Assembly: GCA_017880775.1 (NCBI GenBank)
Contig: JADGRQ010000023.1
Span: 1 to 64,000 of the forward strand
Direction: 5' to 3'
DNA: 64,000 nucleotides
From: Burkholderiales bacterium
GTDB lineage: Bacteria; Pseudomonadota; Gammaproteobacteria; Burkholderiales; SG8-39
The notes under the pieces are model-generated. The model searched no databases and was not told where the DNA came from. It saw only the letters and a program-made list of their open reading frames with translations. Position numbers and translations under genes: made by a program. Shown one piece after another: positions 62,944 through 64,000 of the stretch. The first letter of the stretch is position 1. Every line of letters starts with the position of its first letter.

Positions 62944-64000
62944 ATGCTCGACGCCTACATTTACGACGGCCTGCGCTCGCCCATCGGACGCCACGCGGGC
63001 AAGCTCTCGCCGGTGCGCCCCGACGATCTCGCCGCGGAAGTCATCGCGGCGCTGATGAAGAAAGGCCCGTTCAAGCCCGAGCAGGTCGAGGACGTGCTGC
63101 TCGGCTGCGTGGGGCAGTCCGGCGAGGACTGCCGGAACGTGGCGCGATTCGCCGCGCTGCTCTCCGGCCTGCCGCATACCACACCGGGCGCGACGGTGAA
63201 CCGGCTGTGCGCGAGCGGACTGCAGGCCACCGTGGATGCCGCGCGCGCGGTCACCTGCGGCGAAGGCGAGCTGTACATTGCGGGCGGCGTGGAGAGCATG
63301 ACGCGCGCGCCGTATGTGTTGGCAAAGAGCGAATCGCCGTACAGCCGCGATGTGAAGATGTACGACACCACCATCGGTGCGCGCTTCCCCAATCCGAAAT
63401 TTACCAAACAATTCGGCAACCATTCGATGCCGGAGACCGGCGACAACGTGGCGAAGGAATTCGGCGTGTCGCGCGAGCAGGCTGACGAGTTCGCCGCCGC
63501 TTCGCAGCGCAAGTACGCGAGGGCGAAGGTCAACGGCTTCTTCGAGGGCGAGATTCATCCGATCGCGCTGCCCTCGAAGAAGAAGGACGCACCTCCGGTG
63601 ATGGTCACCGAGGACGAGCATCCGCGCCCCGACTCGACGCTGGAGACGCTCGCCAGGCTGAAGCCGCTTTTCGAAGGCGGCGTGGTGACCGCCGGCAATG
63701 CCTCGGGCGTGAACGACGGCGCGGCCGCTCTTTTCGTCGGCAGCAGGAAGGTCGGCGAGAAGGCCGGCGCAAAGCCGATGGCGAAAATCCTGTCGGCTGC
63801 GGCCTCAGCCGTCGAGCCGCGCATCATGGGCGTCGGTCCTGCCTATGCGATCGCGAAGGCGGCCGAGCGCGCCGGGATCACCCTCAAGGACCTCGACATC
63901 ATCGAGATCAACGAGGCCTTCGCCAGCCAGGTGCTCGGCTGCCTCAAGCTGATGAACGTGGATTTCAAGGACGAGCGCGTCAATCCCAACGGCGGCGCGA
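62944..64000 (+). CDS. Acetyl-CoA acyltransferase (thiolase), 3' end beyond window
   Basis: A thiolase running off the right edge after 352 codons. The nucleophilic cysteine is C89 in TVNRLCASGLQATVD; IAGGVESMTRAPYVL and IIEINEAFASQVL follow, and the window ends in VNPNGGA, the start of the NxNGGAIALGHPxG motif. About 45 residues should be missing from a usual length near 400. DAYIYDGLRSPIGRHAGKLS at the start is typical of beta-ketoadipyl-CoA thiolases (PcaF/PaaJ). It is co-transcribed with the hydroxyacyl-CoA dehydrogenase. Confidence 0.93.
   Translation, partial: MLDAYIYDGLRSPIGRHAGKLSPVRPDDLAAEVIAALMKKGPFKPEQVEDVLLGCVGQSGEDCRNVARFAALLSGLPHTTPGATVNRLCASGLQATVDAARAVTCGEGELYIAGGVESMTRAPYVLAKSESPYSRDVKMYDTTIGARFPNPKFTKQFGNHSMPETGDNVAKEFGVSREQADEFAAASQRKYARAKVNGFFEGEIHPIALPSKKKDAPPVMVTEDEHPRPDSTLETLARLKPLFEGGVVTAGNASGVNDGAAALFVGSRKVGEKAGAKPMAKILSAAASAVEPRIMGVGPAYAIAKAAERAGITLKDLDIIEINEAFASQVLGCLKLMNVDFKDERVNPNGGA

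Overview
The window is a GC-rich (roughly two-thirds G+C) chromosomal segment of a betaproteobacterium, most likely Burkholderiales. The evidence is the gene order gyrA-serC-(serA)-pheA-hisC-tyrA-aroA-cmk-rpsA-ihfB-lapA-lapB-rfaE-hldD-cysM, a tmRNA coding for the tag ANDERFALAA, W-rich OmpA proteins of the Bordetella/Burkholderia kind, and Bug-type tricarboxylate receptors. No rRNA, phage, integrase, insertion sequence or CRISPR array is visible.

Layout. 1-721 does not fit the rest: it carries the end of a prepilin-like protein with an H-X9-DG motif, typical of Verrucomicrobia/Planctomycetes, joined at about 721 to a CoA-transferase gene cut off after about 80 codons. This looks like a chimeric contig end. 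1208-2844 holds three tRNA genes around lysC. 2977-4432 holds a YccA-type membrane protein and a histidine-phosphatase lipoprotein. From 24243 down to 4438 runs an almost continuous minus-strand supraoperon: gyrase A, serine and aromatic amino acid/histidine genes, then, after an inserted vapBC/DUF433 block, cmk, ribosomal protein S1, IHF-beta, LapAB, heptose synthesis, cysM, an exonuclease and rlmD. Many junctions are 4-nt stop/start overlaps.

24.5-29.1 kb is plus strand: two OmpA paralogues around mtaD, then ubiG-gph and ssrA (tmRNA). 29.1-32 kb holds a Ser/Thr kinase and an adenylate/guanylate cyclase with an FHA domain. 32-34.4 kb is a decaying strip (broken Bug receptor, amidohydrolase remnant) around an intact coniferyl-aldehyde-type dehydrogenase.

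34.5-42.5 kb is a C2-sulfonate catabolic cluster: class III aminotransferase, AMP-forming acyl-CoA ligase, acylating sulfoacetaldehyde dehydrogenase (SauS-like), Bug receptor, Xsc and a divergent IclR regulator. Together with pta at 49.7 kb these could turn sulfoacetate and possibly taurine into sulfite and acetyl-CoA. 42.5-50.6 kb has a citrate synthase homologue, a repeat-rich FecR/DUF6600 protein, a collapsed CaiB gene, a GlcD-type oxidase, a tandem rhodanese, a thioredoxin-like ferredoxin and pta. 50.6-59.9 kb has a GMC oxidoreductase, a complete dipeptide-type ABC transporter and an orphan molybdenum hydroxylase large subunit. The window closes with small membrane/lipoprotein genes, a universal stress protein, and a 3-hydroxyacyl-CoA dehydrogenase followed by a thiolase cut by the window edge.
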